Assembly: GCA_963422745.1 (NCBI GenBank)
Contig: OY730477.1
Coordinates: 2,046,001 to 2,110,000 of the forward strand
Direction of reading: 5' to 3'
From: G963422745 sp963422745
GTDB lineage: Bacteria; Actinomycetota; Acidimicrobiia; Acidimicrobiales; Aldehydirespiratoraceae
Length of the DNA: 64,000 nucleotides
Part shown: positions 53,299 to 62,053 of the stretch, in pieces
Numbering within the stretch: position 1 is the stretch's first letter
How the letters are laid out: each line of letters starts with the position of its first letter
Notes under the pieces: model-generated
Told to the model about the DNA's origin: nothing
The model's input: only the letters and a program-made list of their open reading frames with translations
The model's database searches: none
Position numbers and translations under genes: made by a program

Positions 53299-56200
53299 CG
53301 GTCCACCTCGATCTCGACTCCCTGCGATTGAGATTGCGCTGGCTCGGGCGCGGCCAGTTCCGCCTCGATCGTCACCCGGCCCGGTTGGTTGGCGGCGACC
53401 ACTGTCCGCAGTTGCTGCCACTGGTCGTCACGGCATCGCAACACGTTGGGTGGGGTCAGCGCCAACCGCAGCCGACCGGTCACGTCGCAGCCCGCGCCAG
53501 CCAGATCCAACAGCTTGTTCTCGACCGTCTGGTAGTCACTGGCCGTACCGGTGAGGGTAGCCTTCACGCCGCCGGTGAGGCCTGTGTACTCCACGGTGAT
53601 CTCGGCTTTCACCTCGCAGGACCAGCGGGGCAACTGCGGGATGCAAAAACCCAGCCTGCGCAGGTCATCAACCCCTTCGCCGGGGTCGACGATGGCGGTG
53701 ACGCTGAGACCGGTCACCGCTGGCGATCCCGAGTCGGCGATACGGTCGGTGATCTGCTGAAAGGCCTTGCCCACGCTTCCTTGCCCCCGAACGGTGCGTT
53801 CGGTGGGTTCGGTGACGGTGATGTTCAGCTCCACAGCAGCGGCCGCGGAGATCACGCTCAGGGCGTCGAGGCGACTTCGTCGCACCCCGGCTGAGCTGAG
53901 AGGCTTGGCCCCAGACACGGCCGGACCGTTCAGCACCACCGGGCCATCCGCGGTTCCGGTCACCGCCGCCAGCACCTCCAGCACCTCTTTTTTTGTTGGC
54001 TCGCCACCTACCGCTGTTTCCAAACGGCTGCGCAGCTCGGTACCGGTCGTTTTGTTGTCGTCTGTGATGGCGAGCGCTTCGGTGACCAGAGCTGCGGTTA
54101 CGGGCTTGCGTAGTAGTTCCAGTTGCGTGGCTCGCTGCGGTGAGTAGAGCCAGGTGTCGGCTGCCACCCTCACCGGGGGCGCGGCGCCACCGGAATCCCA
54201 GGCTCGTTCGCGCTCCGCGTCGTAGTAGACCCAACTGCGGTTGGTAACCCCGGTCGCGATGGCTTGCACCAGCAGTGCTGGATCCAGCACGATCTGCTGG
54301 TTGAAGTCGCGCCAGGTGACCTCAGCCAAAGCCTTGGTGGTCACCTCGCCGCTGCGGTTGAACCCCGACGCGGAGGCCAGCCGGTCCGTAGCGGGCGCTT
54401 TGGCGGCGATCTTGGCGTATTCCCGCAGGGTCTCCAAAATGGCTCGGGTCTGGGTCTTCGTGGCTTGGCCCTGCTGCACCGGCGGCAACTCGAAATGGCG
54501 GAGGTAGCCCCGGCCGGGGCCCTTCTCGGGCCAGTAGAGATGCCGGTAGGCCCGGCAGATTGCTATGCGGGTTTCGAGCTGGGCTGAGTTAGTGAGGTTC
54601 TTGAGGCTGGCCGCCACTTGCGGATCGAACCCAGACAGGCGGGGCGTGTCCTCGGTGATGCGCCGGGCGGCCAGCTCGAATCGGAGCCGGTCGCGCATCC
54701 GTTCCACTTCGGAGTTGTCGGCGGCCAGCGCCACCACCGCGTTGCGATAGGTGCGCGCCGCCTCGGTGGCACCGGCGAGCTCCGCCACCGCGACGACTTG
54801 CGGGGGTGCGTTGAGATGACGCTCTCCGGGATTCGCCGACCCCCCCCCCCCCCCGAACGCATTGGTGCCGACGGTCAGGTCCACGTGGTGAAACACGGCG
54901 AGTTGCAGGCGGGGTTCGTCGCTGACATGGACGGGTTCGCTGACAGCGTGGACGGCGTTGATCTCACCATCGGAAGGAAAGATCAAACGGATACGCCGGT
55001 CCAGCTCCTCGGAGAGGTCCGACTCGGTCACGTTGGCGGTCTCAGCAGCGATGATGCGGTTGGCGTTTGGCGTCACCGTGAACCGCCAGCGGGCCCCGTC
55101 GCTGACGAGATGCCAGGCCACTTCCAGCACCGAGCCCATCGCTTCGTCCACCAAGGATGGGTCCTCGCCCGGTCGCAGGGTGCCAGCGTAGATGTCGGGC
55201 CGGGCCGCGCCCGGAGAAGGTTCGGGCCCCACGCTGTGCAGGAACACAGTCCTACAGGCCCGGGTGGCGATCCGCTCACGGGGCCAGCGCCGGTTGTCGA
55301 CCACAGCGGCATGGGCGCCAGGGCCAGCGAAATCGGCAACGGCCGGACCGTGGAGCTCTTCGCGGTCGATGGAGCTGGTGACTGCGGCCCGTACCTGTTC
55401 GTTTTCCAAGGGCAGATCGCCGAGGTTGATAACCGGCAACCCCACCGCCGCGGCCCCTCCCTGCTCCGCGGTGCCCGGCGCTGCCCCGCCCGCCGGTGAA
55501 CTCCACAGGCACGCGACCGACTCGGCCAGCATCTTGAGCGCGCCCCGGGCTCGCTGAAAACCGGGTAGCGGCCCTATGCGCTTGTCGAGGCAGTCGATCA
55601 GCGCCGGATGAAACGGGTAGGAACGCCGCAACCGCTCGGCGTAGGCAGCCGGATCTTCGGTGGCCTCACCGGCGCGGACCCCCCGGTCAGCTAGCTCGGC
55701 GTAGTGGCTTTGATAGGCGTCAGCTGCGGCGACAGCGGCAGTGTCGTCGACGTGTTGGAAGATGCGCCGACGCAGTATGTAGCCGATCTCGTCGTCGTCG
55801 GCTGGTCGGCCCATCGCTCCCTTGAGGCGTTCCATCACGTCGGACGCTTCTCGCACGAGCCGTTGCGAGTCCACCTCGTCGATGACCTGCTGCAGTTCGT
55901 CGGTCTCGGCCCCGAAAGCGGTGGTGCCGGTGGCCAACGTCACGATCACCCGCACGGCCGGTGCCGCGGATGCGGCTTCGAACAGCACCTTCAAGCTGTC
56001 GACGGTTGCGCCGGCCAGCCTGCGAACCTTTTCGTCGTCGGAGGTGGCCAACCGCCGCAGGTAGGTGGCCAGCTCGTCGATGACGATCACGGTGGGGGCT
56101 TCGCTCAACAGATCCAGCCATACCTGCTTGCTGCAACTGGTGCGAGCCGCGTCGCTGCGGGCCAATAGCGGCCCGGCCCGGCCCCCGAGCTGGCGGCCGA

Positions 56201-56669
56201 GCTCCCCCCACAGGGTGTAAGTGGTGACCCCGTCTGTCGTCAGTCCGTTGAGTGGGTCGAGGCTGTCGCCAACCACGGCCGCTACCCGGCACCGCTGCGG
56301 CAGCAGGGTCGGGTCTATGAACTCTTCGAGACGATCGGGCCGGGCTCCGGCGGCCAGATGCCACAGAGCGATCAGACCGTGGGTCTTGCCGCCACCGAAG
56401 CTGGTCTCGTAGCGGTAGACGGCGTGCTCGGCGTTTCGAGTCTTCTCGGGCTGGCCCGAGAGACGGGCGAAGGTGCCAGACAGCAGTTCTTTGAGGCCCC
56501 GGGTGGGGAAGGTCAGATCAAAAAACGATTCGGCGTCGGCGTAGGTCTCATACCCGGATGCGGCTCGCACCACCTGGTCGAGCTGGGCTGCGAAATGCTT
56601 GTCCACCAAGCCGCCCCGAAGCACGTCGGGCCGAGGTCTGCAGGTGTTGTGGATGCTGGGCGAGTGCAT
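53295..56669 (-). CDS. DUF499-type AAA+-like ATPase of the defence operon
   Basis: 1124 residues from ATG 56669 (GTG one codon earlier also possible). YETSFGGGKTHGLIALWHL holds the Walker A loop (residues 92-96); VIVIDELATYLRRL near 190 is Walker B. The DUF499 family blocks (LKELLSGTFARLSG, LRRSYPFHPALIDCLDKRIG, GFQRARGALKMLAESV) follow. A poly-G codon run encodes five Gly near residue 609 without breaking the frame. It is the first gene of the four-gene operon and probably powers the complex on DNA. Its 5' end and upstream region are partly duplicated 1 kb away. Confidence 0.9.
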   Translation of the reverse strand: MHSPSIHNTCRPRPDVLRGGLVDKHFAAQLDQVVRAASGYETYADAESFFDLTFPTRGLKELLSGTFARLSGQPEKTRNAEHAVYRYETSFGGGKTHGLIALWHLAAGARPDRLEEFIDPTLLPQRCRVAAVVGDSLDPLNGLTTDGVTTYTLWGELGRQLGGRAGPLLARSDAARTSCSKQVWLDLLSEAPTVIVIDELATYLRRLATSDDEKVRRLAGATVDSLKVLFEAASAAPAVRVIVTLATGTTAFGAETDELQQVIDEVDSQRLVREASDVMERLKGAMGRPADDDEIGYILRRRIFQHVDDTAAVAAADAYQSHYAELADRGVRAGEATEDPAAYAERLRRSYPFHPALIDCLDKRIGPLPGFQRARGALKMLAESVACLWSSPAGGAAPGTAEQGGAAAVGLPVINLGDLPLENEQVRAAVTSSIDREELHGPAVADFAGPGAHAAVVDNRRWPRERIATRACRTVFLHSVGPEPSPGAARPDIYAGTLRPGEDPSLVDEAMGSVLEVAWHLVSDGARWRFTVTPNANRIIAAETANVTESDLSEELDRRIRLIFPSDGEINAVHAVSEPVHVSDEPRLQLAVFHHVDLTVGTNAFGGGGGSANPGERHLNAPPQVVAVAELAGATEAARTYRNAVVALAADNSEVERMRDRLRFELAARRITEDTPRLSGFDPQVAASLKNLTNSAQLETRIAICRAYRHLYWPEKGPGRGYLRHFELPPVQQGQATKTQTRAILETLREYAKIAAKAPATDRLASASGFNRSGEVTTKALAEVTWRDFNQQIVLDPALLVQAIATGVTNRSWVYYDAERERAWDSGGAAPPVRVAADTWLYSPQRATQLELLRKPVTAALVTEALAITDDNKTTGTELRSRLETAVGGEPTKKEVLEVLAAVTGTADGPVVLNGPAVSGAKPLSSAGVRRSRLDALSVISAAAAVELNITVTEPTERTVRGQGSVGKAFQQITDRIADSGSPAVTGLSVTAIVDPGEGVDDLRRLGFCIPQLPRWSCEVKAEITVEYTGLTGGVKATLTGTASDYQTVENKLLDLAGAGCDVTGRLRLALTPPNVLRCRDDQWQQLRTVVAANQPGRVTIEAELAAPEPAQSQSQGVEIEVDR
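54840..54854. repeat. C15 homopolymer inside the DUF499 gene
   Basis: Fifteen C on the plus strand (FGGGGGSANP on the coding strand). The frame is open at this length; a change not divisible by three would truncate the ATPase. Confidence 0.9.
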
Positions 56670-56719
56670 CACAGCCAGCCCTCAAACACAAACAAATGCA
56701 CGCCGCTCAAGCGCGTTGA
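56611..56719. repeat. Duplicated segment A (DUF499 gene 5' end and upstream region)
   Basis: These 109 bp match 57671-57779 with about five differences. The copy covers roughly the first 20 codons of the ATPase gene and the region before it, so it probably includes the operon's promoter or leader. A shorter matching piece follows (about 56776-56815 with 57779-57815). Confidence 0.88.
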
Positions 56720-56934
56720 TGCCCGCGCGCAGACAGGCGGATTCATCGCAAGCACGGCATGGCGCGGTTGCATCAGGGAGCACTCCAAGCGACAGACTGC
56801 CTCACGCTAATCCCCTCACGGCCTTCACGCTCAAAGCGTAGTAGAGCCACCCACCACAAGCCGTCCTAGCAGGCCGTCCTAGCCCCGCCACGGCTAAGGT
56901 CTCCACGCCCAAATCGTGTGGGGGCCACTGTCTA

Positions 56935-56984
56935 GGATGTCACTATGACAGCGTGGCGTATCGGGCAACTCCTCGCACCTGTAT
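56935..56984 (-). pseudogene. Remnant of a DUF433 / DUF5615 toxin-antitoxin junction
   Basis: Fifty bases (ATGTCACTATGACAGCG..CGTATCGGGC..) match 58554-58605, the point where the antitoxin gene ends and the toxin gene starts. Nothing else of that pair is preserved here. 56720-56934 shows no gene beyond a GCCGTCCTAGC duplication near 56861. Confidence 0.75.
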
Positions 56985-57008
56985 TCGGTCCTGGCTGCGG
57001 CCATCGTG

Positions 57009-57074
57009 TTGGCACATCGGTGACACACCGTTCAAGTTGTCAACTCAAGTTCTTTATTACACGACCGGTGATCC
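57009..57074. repeat. 65-bp dispersed direct repeat, copy 1
   Basis: TTGGCACATCGGTGACACAC, then GTTCAAGTTGTCAACTCAAG and a CACGACCGGTGATC end. It matches 61969-62035 at about 88% in the same orientation. Confidence 0.85.
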
Positions 57075-57085
57075 GGTCGTGTAAT
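57056..57085. terminator. 13-bp perfect hairpin within the dispersed repeat
   Basis: ATTACACGACCGG / CCGGTCGTGTAAT with a TGAT loop. It lies about 135 bp downstream of the minus-strand lipoprotein gene and could end its transcript; the second repeat copy at 62 kb has only a degenerate version. Confidence 0.55.
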
Positions 57086-57219
57086 TCAGCGGGCCGAACT
57101 CGGCGAGCGGCGTGCATGCCTGCGGCTCCGGCAGCGCCGCAGGTCTAATCCCTCGCGGGTAGGTGAACACGGTCCGCGGGTGCCCCGAAGTTACAGGTTT
57201 GCCCAGTACAGGTATCCGC

Positions 57220-57585
57220 TCATTCGCACTCGCCTGACGAGTGCGACCAACCGTCGCCGTCGTCCCGGAAGATGTTGTGGGATAATGTGGTGACGGACAC
57301 GTGTCTCTCGCCTAGCCGGGCGAACCGGGCGGCAAGAGTAGACTTGTACACGGGGCAAGCCGCCTCAGGGTCGTACAACATGGTGACAGCTCCGCGGCTC
57401 TCATCCGTGAGCGGCCACTCGCAATTCACGTTCTGGCTGTCCACAACGGCAGACAACGTCCCTTGAATCTTCCCATCAAGGTCCGCTGCAAGGTCGGCGC
57501 AATACGCTGCCGCCAGCGGATGCGTATCAACGCCACCACAGGCACCTAGCACGGCCGCGGCCAATAGAACTCTAAGGATTCTCAT
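57220..57585 (-). CDS. Small predicted lipoprotein
   Basis: 121 residues from ATG 57585. MRILRVLLAAAVLGACGG is a lipoprotein signal with lipobox L-G-A-C (Cys16). The mature part has four Cys (YCADLAADLDG, NCEW, ACPVYKS, GECE) and an Asp/Ser-rich end. No family recognised. It resembles small exported proteins in actinobacterial prophage or island regions. Its start codon overlaps a 30-codon gene fragment upstream. Confidence 0.75.
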   Translation of the reverse strand: MRILRVLLAAAVLGACGGVDTHPLAAAYCADLAADLDGKIQGTLSAVVDSQNVNCEWPLTDESRGAVTMLYDPEAACPVYKSTLAARFARLGERHVSVTTLSHNIFRDDGDGWSHSSGECE

Positions 57586-57664
57586 TAGGGACTCCCATTT
57601 CGTGAGCGATCTTAGCGAGGCGGACAGGGTCGTACCCGTCCAGCCGGGCCGCCCATTCGTTCAG
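57572..57664 (-). pseudogene. 30-codon C-terminal gene fragment coupled to the lipoprotein
   Basis: LNEWAARLDGYDPVRLAKIA then HEMGVPNENP-stop reads in frame up to 57572 and overlaps the lipoprotein start, as in a once coupled gene pair. Its 5' part is absent: at 57665-57671 the sequence changes into the duplicated DUF499 leader segment. The parent protein is unknown. Confidence 0.55.
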
Positions 57665-57670
57665 CTACCT

Positions 57671-57779
57671 CCGCCCCGGAGCACGTCGGGCCGAGGTCTG
57701 CAGGTGTTGTAGATGCTGGGCGAGCGCATCACAGCCAGCCCTTAAACACAAACAAATGCACGCCGCTCAAGCGCGTTGA
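57671..57779. repeat. Duplicated segment A, second copy
   Basis: Partner of 56611-56719, same orientation. Here it leads nowhere: the ATPase frame is cut after about 20 codons at 57671. Confidence 0.88.
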
Positions 57780-58210
57780 GGGCACTCCAAGAGACAGACT
57801 AACTGACGTTAATCCACTATGGACCTGCCGACAAATTCGCACCACGACCCACGTCGAGGACGCTCTTGCGCGGCTTCTTCGCCCTTCCCACCAAACGCTG
57901 GTGAGGCCACCCTGGCGGATCATCAGGTGCACATGTTCGGACGTAGACGGATCAACCACGTCCGAGTCCGACAAGAAACGTCGACACTGAGTGCTTCGAC
58001 AAGATCCGCCGTTTCTATCGGCTCGTGTCAACCTGGGTTGCAGCGGACTGCCGGAACGGGATCAAACCGCTTCGATCTCATCCGCGCCGCCACCCTCAGA
58101 TTGGGAGCAGTCGGCATCGATTCGGCGTTCGAAATCACGGTGGTGCCAGTTGCAGTCGGCCACGCTTTTTTTGCAGCCATATCCGTCCACTTCTCTTGTG
58201 GAGTATGAGC
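57780..58210. other. Gene-poor stretch
   Basis: No reading frame with recognisable homology, start context or consistent codon use. A short piece to 57815 continues the duplicated segment. Frames on either strand look like chance openings in GC-rich DNA. Confidence 0.5.
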
Positions 58211-58585
58211 TCATCGATCCAACTCCTCGTACCTACATGTCACCTCACGGTGTTGTGCCTTCAAGCCTTGGGGCTGCCAGGTGAACACAATGACCTCAAC
58301 ACCTGAGTGAGCTAGGTGTCTTGTGCGAGGCCTGTGAGCTCGAAAATCATGATCACAGGTCACCAGCACCCACCCGTTTGCAGCGCACCACTTGGCGAGC
58401 GTCTCGTCATCGACACCGGATTGACCGGCTTTGAGTGGTGGGTCGGTCTCGCTGCTCCGTTTTGGGATCTTCGATACATGCAGAAATGGCGCTTTGATGC
58501 ACCTGAGCGCTTGGGCTACCCGATAAGAGAGGTTCTCGTCCAAACAGAATCGGATGTCACTACGACAGCGCGGCGTATCGGGCAA
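58211..58585 (-). CDS. DUF5615 PIN-like toxin
   Basis: About 124 residues. SDIRFCLDENLSYRVAQAL is the typical N-terminal strand with the acidic DEN motif; VDDETLAKWCAANGWVLVTC then DHDFR holds the second and third acidic positions of the PIN-like nuclease fold. The start is TTG 58585, inside the antitoxin gene (26-bp overlap). This is the usual order antitoxin then toxin, both on the minus strand. Target RNA unknown. Confidence 0.82.
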   Translation of the reverse strand: MPDTPRCRSDIRFCLDENLSYRVAQALRCIKAPFLHVSKIPKRSSETDPPLKAGQSGVDDETLAKWCAANGWVLVTCDHDFRAHRPRTRHLAHSGVEVIVFTWQPQGLKAQHREVTCRYEELDR

Positions 58586-59243
58586 CTCCTCGCACCTGTT
58601 CTTCGGTCAACCCGTACCAATCTGCGACCTGGGTTGCAGATCCGACGTTGAGATTGCTCATCACGGTTTCGACCATGATGCGGGTTCCGCGCACGACGGG
58701 ATCGCCGAACCGGACCCTCGGGTTGATTTCCACGTGATCCGAAACGTCCCAAGCCACCGCCCGATCCTCAGCGTCGTAGCGAATCTCCTTCGCAAAGGTC
58801 CCGATGGCATCTCGAATCACCAGATGACCCTGCCGCGAGCCCACAAGTTCCTGGGTAGTGTCCTCAATCTCAGCCCAGATGTCTCGGCCATCGGTGAGGA
58901 GCAATCGCCGTGCGAAAGGTCGGGACACACCCGGCAGCAAACTGCGAAGATCGGTCTCGGCTTTTCGTATGCGCTGCAGCGACAAGCCCTCGGAACGCAG
59001 TCTGCGGACCATCTCAAGACTGATCAGATCATCAAAGGTCAGCAGAACTCGCTCTGCGAGTCGGTCGCGTGTAGCGGGCACCAATCCGGTCTTCAGCCAG
59101 TGATGCAGCTTTCGAGATGAGAGCCTGGGCCCGGCAAGACCAAAAGATGCGGCGCTGCGGCCGAGGATCATGACTGCCTGCGGCACGGAGTAGATGCCGG
59201 TTCCAAAACCGAGGGTGGTGGATGCGCCCACAGCGGTGATCAT
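58560..59243 (-). CDS. DUF433 antitoxin with MerR-like N-terminal domain
   Basis: 227 residues. Residues 15-85 resemble a MerR-type winged helix (YSVPQAVMILGRSAASFG, HHWLKTGLVPATRDRL, LISLEMVRRLRSEGLSLQRI), and the C-terminal 60 residues are DUF433 (VEINPRVRFGDPVVRGTRIM, VADWYGLTEEQVRGVARY). The DUF433 half should bind the PIN-like toxin and the N terminus the operator. Start at ATG 59243; partial copies of this gene lie at 56935 and 60235. Confidence 0.87.
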   Translation of the reverse strand: MITAVGASTTLGFGTGIYSVPQAVMILGRSAASFGLAGPRLSSRKLHHWLKTGLVPATRDRLAERVLLTFDDLISLEMVRRLRSEGLSLQRIRKAETDLRSLLPGVSRPFARRLLLTDGRDIWAEIEDTTQELVGSRQGHLVIRDAIGTFAKEIRYDAEDRAVAWDVSDHVEINPRVRFGDPVVRGTRIMVETVMSNLNVGSATQVADWYGLTEEQVRGVARYAALS

Positions 59244-59315
59244 CGGGATGCCTCACAGATGTCGGATCGATACCGATGTTGGGTGGATGGTACCCCAATC
59301 CTCAGCGTTCGCTGG

Positions 59316-59936
59316 CTACTTCGCCGCCATCGACAGCAGAGCCTCGATGTCGATATGCGTTACGTGGCGGAGATCGTCGACGGTGGTGGCGCCTGTTGCT
59401 ACTGCGTCCTCAATGTAACGGCCCAGGTGCCCACCGTCGGTCCCTGCGGCTGCGAGATCGATGAAGGTCTTGACGGGCGAGGTGACAGCGAAGCCTTCTC
59501 GTAGAGACCATTCGGTGCGTACCAGACCATCGGGCTTGACCCGGACCTTGACGGCGAAGCGAGGTCGGATTCGTCGAGTGGCGATGAACTCGGGAACATC
59601 AGCGATGAAGTCGCCGAAGCCGTGCAGCACAGCAGCGGAGCGGTGCGAGGCCCAGACAGCTGGCCGCAGGGTGCGCTCGGCCGGATCGAGGTGTGGGGTC
59701 AGCCGTAGCCATGCGACTCTGAGCTGTTCGTGAGGATCGACTGGTGCTCCGACGAGTCGGTAGACCCCCGAGTCAAGCCGGGTCACTTGGTCATAGCCGA
59801 GGGCACGTTCGAGTTCGAAGTCGGCGACACCGGCCTTGTTGGCTTGGGAGCGCGTGAAGTAGCCAGCCTGTGCCTCAGTGACGTGCTGCAGCCGAGAGGC
59901 TACGTTCAGACGAGTTCGCCGTTTCATTTCTAGCAT
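59316..59936 (-). CDS. AbiEi-like type IV antitoxin-domain protein
   Basis: 206 residues from ATG 59936 (alternatives 59957 and 59927). QAGYFTRSQANKAGVADFEL is the AbiEi winged-helix start, DSGVYRLVGAP the next block and ASHRSAAVLHGFGDFIADVP the linker to the C-terminal domain (KVRVKPDGLVRTEWSLREGF). No AbiEii nucleotidyltransferase lies next to it, so it is an orphan. The gene is 72 bp upstream of the DUF433 antitoxin on the same strand. Confidence 0.78.
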   Translation of the reverse strand: MLEMKRRTRLNVASRLQHVTEAQAGYFTRSQANKAGVADFELERALGYDQVTRLDSGVYRLVGAPVDPHEQLRVAWLRLTPHLDPAERTLRPAVWASHRSAAVLHGFGDFIADVPEFIATRRIRPRFAVKVRVKPDGLVRTEWSLREGFAVTSPVKTFIDLAAAGTDGGHLGRYIEDAVATGATTVDDLRHVTHIDIEALLSMAAK

Positions 59937-60234
59937 TAGCTGCGAGCTTTGTACCACTGCACTCTATCACTGTGGGTTGGAGCATTTCTAGCACTTATTG
60001 CTAGACAGCGAACTTAAGGGTTGCCAGGATCGCGCTGAGCACGAACCAGCCCGAGATCACTCCGATTGAGAACTGAGTCGAACGTCGCCCATCCCGACTC
60101 CACCAGCGATGTCGGCGTTCAGCAGCGCTACCGCGAACACCACCGCGTCGCGATCGCGACTCCGGCCCGGGAAGATCGCTCGTAGCGGCGCAGCCGACGA
60201 CAACCAGGGACAACCGTCGCGGCCATTGGTAAGG

Positions 60235-60421
60235 CGCAATCGCCGTGCGAAGGTCGGGACACACCCGGCAGCAAACTGCGAAGATCGGCCTCGGCTTTTT
60301 GTATGCGCTGCAGCGACAAGCCCTCGGAACGCAGTCTGCGGACCATCTCAAGACTGATCAGATCATCAAAGGTCAGCAGAACCGGCTCTGCGAATCGGTT
60401 GCGGGTGTTAGGCACCAATCC
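60235..60421 (-). pseudogene. Fragment of a second DUF433/MerR antitoxin gene
   Basis: These bases match 58901-59089, the MerR-like middle of the intact antitoxin (TFDDLISLEMVRRLRSEGLS, LRSLLPGVSRP), at over 90%. The 5' and 3' thirds are missing. The flank 60001-60234 encodes only a broken membrane-like piece (ISGWFVLSAILATLKFAV at 60001-60060), and 60422-60562 is the upstream region of the TrpB2 gene. Nothing else is seen from 59937 to 60562. Confidence 0.82.
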
Positions 60422-60562
60422 GGCCCGGCAACAGGCTCGGCACCAAGACGCTCGCGGGTCCAAGGATAAGCTCGCGGCTGGGTCGCCGACTGAACCGACC
60501 CGTTCTCGACCTGACATGAAGCTGTGACTTGGGGCCGGACCGGCCCGGGGAGGCCTACCAAC

Positions 60563-61927
60563 ATGACTGACGACTACTACCGCGTGACGTTGCCAGCTTC
60601 GGAGCAACCGACACAGTGGTACAACATCGTAGGTGACTTGCCGTCGCCCCCGCCTCCACCGTTACATCCCGGCACCCTCGAGCCAGCCGGGCCCGAAGAC
60701 CTCGCCCCGCTGTTCCCGATGGCGCTCATCGGCCAAGAGGTATCCGCAGAGCCCTACATCGACATCCCCGGCGGCGTCCTAGACGTGTTACGGCTGTGGC
60801 GGCCCAGCCCGCTGTTTCGGGCTCGCCGACTGGAACGCCATCTCGACACCCCGGCCAAGATCTTCTACAAGTACGAGGGAGTGAGCCCGGCTGGGTCGCA
60901 CAAGCCCAACACGGCTGTGCCCCAAGCCTTCTACAACCACTCCGAAGGCGTGACCAGGCTGACCACAGAAACCGGGGCCGGTCAGTGGGGCAGTGCCCTG
61001 GCCTTCGCCTGCGCTCAGTACGGCATCGACTGCGAGGTGTGGCAGGTGGCGGCGTCGTACCGCCAGAAGCCTTATCGCAAGACGATGATGGAGCTGTGGG
61101 GAGCTGCGGTTCACTCGAGCCCGTCACCGGTGACCGAGTACGGGCGGAGCCTGCTGAGCACCGACCCCGACCATCCGGGTTCGCTGGGGGTGGCCATCTC
61201 CGAGGCGGTCATGACAGCGGCTACTGATCCGACCACCCGCTACTCGTTGGGCAGCGTGCTCAACCATGTGCTCATGCACCAGACCGTCATAGGAGAGGAG
61301 GCCCTGAGACAGCTCAGCATGGTGGATGAGCAGCCCGACGTGCTGATCGGATGTACCGGCGGCGGGTCTAACTTCGCCGGGCTGGCTTTCCCGTTTTTGC
61401 GCGAGAAGCTGGCTGGCCGCATGAACCCGACCATCCGCTGTGTCGAGCCAGCGTCGTGCCCGTCGCTCACCCGGGGCCAGTACCGCTACGACTTCGGCGA
61501 CGCCGCACAGGTGACGCCGTTGTTGAAGATGCACACCTTGGGCCACTCGTTCATTCCCGAGCCCATCCACGCTGGCGGGCTCCGCTACCACGGGATGTCG
61601 CCGATGCTGTCGCACATCTATGATCTGGGTCTGGTGGAGGCGCTGGCCATACCGCAGCGGGAGTGCTTCGAAGCGGCTGTGGCCTTCGCCCGCTGCGAGG
61701 GCATCGTCGCCGCCCCCGAACCCACCCACGCCCTGGCCGCGGCCGTGCGGGAAGCCCGGGCCTGCAAGGAATCCGGGGAGCCAGCCACGATCCTGACCGC
61801 GCTGTGCGGCCACGGCCATCTCGATCTGGGTGCCTATGAGTCCTACCTCGACGGGTCGATGGTCGACCATGAGCTGTCAGAGCCTGAGGTAGCTGCAGCC
61901 ATGCAAGCCGTACCGGTACTGGCCTGA
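60563..61927 (+). CDS. trpB2: Tryptophan synthase beta chain, TrpB2 type
   Basis: 454 residues from ATG 60563, preceded by GGGGAGG at good spacing. YKYEGVSPAGSHKPNTAVPQ contains the PLP lysine; TTETGAGQWGSALAFACAQY, GCTGGGSNFAGLAFPFL and HAGGLRYHGMSPMLSHIYDL are the TrpB2-specific blocks, and its length (about 450) exceeds TrpB1. It can make tryptophan from indole and serine without a tight alpha partner. It stands alone here with no trp operon, sitting between TA remnants and the second copy of a 65-bp repeat. Confidence 0.95.
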   Translation: MTDDYYRVTLPASEQPTQWYNIVGDLPSPPPPPLHPGTLEPAGPEDLAPLFPMALIGQEVSAEPYIDIPGGVLDVLRLWRPSPLFRARRLERHLDTPAKIFYKYEGVSPAGSHKPNTAVPQAFYNHSEGVTRLTTETGAGQWGSALAFACAQYGIDCEVWQVAASYRQKPYRKTMMELWGAAVHSSPSPVTEYGRSLLSTDPDHPGSLGVAISEAVMTAATDPTTRYSLGSVLNHVLMHQTVIGEEALRQLSMVDEQPDVLIGCTGGGSNFAGLAFPFLREKLAGRMNPTIRCVEPASCPSLTRGQYRYDFGDAAQVTPLLKMHTLGHSFIPEPIHAGGLRYHGMSPMLSHIYDLGLVEALAIPQRECFEAAVAFARCEGIVAAPEPTHALAAAVREARACKESGEPATILTALCGHGHLDLGAYESYLDGSMVDHELSEPEVAAAMQAVPVLA

Positions 61928-61968
61928 CACCGGGGGACATCGGCTGGGAATTCGCCAGCGCGGATCGG

Positions 61969-62035
61969 GTTGGCACCTCAGTGACACACTGTTCAAGTTG
62001 TCAACTCAAGTTCTTTGATTGCACGATCGGTGATC
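61969..62035. repeat. 65-bp dispersed direct repeat, copy 2
   Basis: Partner of 57009-57074, 4.96 kb away in direct orientation, right after the TrpB2 gene. Identical core GTTCAAGTTGTCAACTCAAG. Confidence 0.85.
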
Positions 62036-62053
62036 GAGAACATCCACGGACTA

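Noticed and set aside
57819..58208. 129-codon plus-strand frame in the gene-poor stretch
   Set aside because: No homology, composition unlike neighbours; probably chance.
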